Positions 6,419 to 7,077 of a DNA stretch of 7,077 bases are shown piece after piece. The stretch is from Planctomycetaceae bacterium. Lineage in GTDB: Bacteria; Planctomycetota; Planctomycetia; Pirellulales; Thermoguttaceae. The notes below the pieces were generated by a model, which searched no databases, was not told where the DNA came from, and worked only from the letters and a program-made list of their open reading frames with translations. The DNA lies in assembly GCA_031259095.1 (NCBI GenBank), contig JAIRLW010000279.1:1-7077 (forward strand), read 5' to 3'. The translations under genes and the position numbers were made by a program. Positions within the stretch are counted from its first letter, which is position 1, and every line of letters begins with the position of its first letter.

Positions 6419-6424
6419 CTCCTT
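6419..6424 (-). promoter_or_regulatory. Shine-Dalgarno AAGGAG for rpe
   Basis: AAGGAG on the minus strand is the only strong Shine-Dalgarno I see before any gene here. It is 2 bases from the TTG at 6416-6414, too close for normal use, and 8 bases from an ATT at 6410-6408. It bears directly on which start is used. Confidence 0.5.
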
Positions 6425-6439
6425 GTGCAAGTTAGAGGT

Positions 6440-6450
6440 TATCTATTCAG
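6440..6450 (+). repeat. TATCTATTCAG repeat copy
   Basis: TATCTATTCAG is followed by TAGTGTTTTTATTT, closely like 137-161. It forms the outermost left arm of the repeat cluster: the inverse CTGAATAGATA lies at 6943-6953. It sits 24 bases upstream of the rpe start, so it may overlap the rpe promoter. I see no convincing -35/-10 pair. Confidence 0.6.
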
Positions 6451-6486
6451 TAGTGTTTTTATTTCGTTGAAATTCCATAATATTTT

Positions 6487-6885
6487 TTGTAATTATCAGT
6501 AGAATTTTGTTTTACATTAGCCCCGATAGGGGCGTTAGGATTATAGCCCGCCCCAACGGGGCGGGTTTAAATTTCCCCAACCCAACGCCCTGAAAGGGCA
6601 ACATACCATAGTTGAAAGTTGATAGTGGATAGTATCGCAAGCGAATTATTAACCCTGTAGTAAAATTCCGCTTGCGTCCCACTCACTATCCACTATCAAC
6701 TCTCCCCTCTCAACTATGATGTCGCCCTTTCAGGGCTTGTTGATTAAGGATGACTTGTAACCCACCCCGTTGGGGTGGGCTATAATCCTGATGCCCTTTC
6801 AGGGCTAGGGTAAAAAAATCCACTGATATATTACTATTTTTTAAGTCTCACAGGGAAAAACAAAAATTCTACTGAATAATTACAA
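6487..6885. repeat. Composite ~400-bp mirrored inverted repeat
   Basis: This non-coding region is built of modules in mirror order. The ends 6487-6509 and 6861-6885 are inverted copies that differ by two single-base gaps. Moving inward, the left arm has GCCCCGATAGGGGC (6520-6533), AGGATTATAG plus CCCGCCCCAACGGGGCGGG (6547-6565), GCCCTGAAAGGGC (6587-6599), AGTTGATAGTGGATAGT (6617-6633) and CGCAAGCG (6636-6643). The right arm mirrors it with GCCCTTTCAGGGC (6793-6805), CCCACCCCGTTGGGGTGGG (6761-6779) plus CTATAATCCT, GCCCTTTCAGGGC (6724-6736), the perfect 17-bp complement (6685-6701) and CGCTTGCG (6669-6676). The loop is 6648-6663. It is either an interspersed non-autonomous element or a strongly structured RNA or DNA locus. 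Confidence 0.75.
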
Positions 6886-6909
6886 TTATTCTATTGAATA
6901 AACAATCAT

Positions 6910-6955
6910 TGTATCTATTCAGCCGCCGCGAAAAGGCAATTACTGAATAGATACA
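6910..6955. repeat. 13-bp inverted repeat hairpin
   Basis: TGTATCTATTCAG (6910-6922) and its exact complement (6943-6955) flank a 20-base spacer, CCGCCGCGAAAAGGCAATTA. It is made of two inverted copies of the window-wide GTATCTATTCAG motif. It lies 40 bases past the stop of the putative gene at the right edge. There is no T-run, so terminator function is not supported. Confidence 0.7.
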
Positions 6956-6995
6956 GCAGGAACTTTTGAAACATTGGGGAATTTTTGGGAATGCC

Positions 6996-7077
6996 TCATT
7001 TTGTTTTACCAATTTTCAAATCGTGTAAAATTCGTGAGATACGATTTTGTTGACGGGCAAGTTCCTCAACATTTTTT
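6996..7077 (-). CDS. Possible C-terminus of an unidentified protein (partial)
   Basis: The minus strand is open from the window edge for 26 codons to a TGA at 6996-6998, reading KNVEELARQQNRISRILHDL followed by KIGKTK. The heptad-like spacing and charged, helix-favouring residues look like the end of a real, perhaps coiled-coil, protein. The gene would run in the same direction as rpe. A second minus-strand frame is also open here for about 18 codons, so the choice rests on composition only. No function can be given. Confidence 0.35.
   Translation of the reverse strand, partial: KNVEELARQQNRISRILHDLKIGKTK

Noticed and set aside
6487..6885. CRISPR array
   Set aside because: The repeats are inverted, of several different types and without regular spacers. 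No cas gene is nearby.

Overview
The window carries four complete genes and probably the tail of a fifth, all on the minus strand. They are separated by AT-rich intergenic stretches packed with inverted repeats. I recognise no RNA gene, CRISPR array, prophage or intact insertion sequence. The most likely source is a planctomycete, perhaps a gut or anaerobic lineage. This is inferred from the large two-module ABC-2 permease followed by a signal-peptide/two-TM protein, the moderate-to-low GC, the near absence of Shine-Dalgarno sequences, and the wealth of GC-rich palindromes. No marker gene proves it.

Layout in the direction of transcription (right to left): 6996-7077 is the probable 3' end of an unidentified gene. 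6417-6995 is a non-coding stretch dominated by a composite inverted repeat of about 400 bp (6487-6885). 5724-6416 is rpe, ribulose-phosphate 3-epimerase. 5247-5723 is non-coding and holds a 98-bp MITE-like hairpin, a possible decayed reading frame, and a back-to-back array of eight 9-bp units. 3312-5246 encodes an ABC-2 permease with two permease modules in one chain. 1359-3254 encodes its probable partner, an exported-domain protein with two membrane helices. 1040-1358 is non-coding and contains a second MITE-like element (191 bp with a near-perfect 8-bp flanking duplication) plus another inverted 9-bp array. 413-1039 is trpF, phosphoribosylanthranilate isomerase. 1-412 shows no recognisable gene, only repeat fragments and a (TTA)8 run.

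The permease and the exported/TM protein are close together and probably form one transcription unit for an export or membrane-remodelling ABC system, but no ATPase is present here. rpe (pentose phosphate pathway) and trpF (tryptophan synthesis) are housekeeping enzymes that appear unlinked to their usual pathway partners.

The most interesting material is between the genes. Five modules are mirrored in order around a centre near 6656. The small palindromes differ by paired changes that preserve base pairing. Two short TIR-bounded elements flank the ABC gene pair. Two arrays of 9-bp units are arranged head to head. In the proteins, TrpF has Glu where the family has its catalytic Asp, and rpe has an uncertain start (TTG with a Shine-Dalgarno that sits too close).
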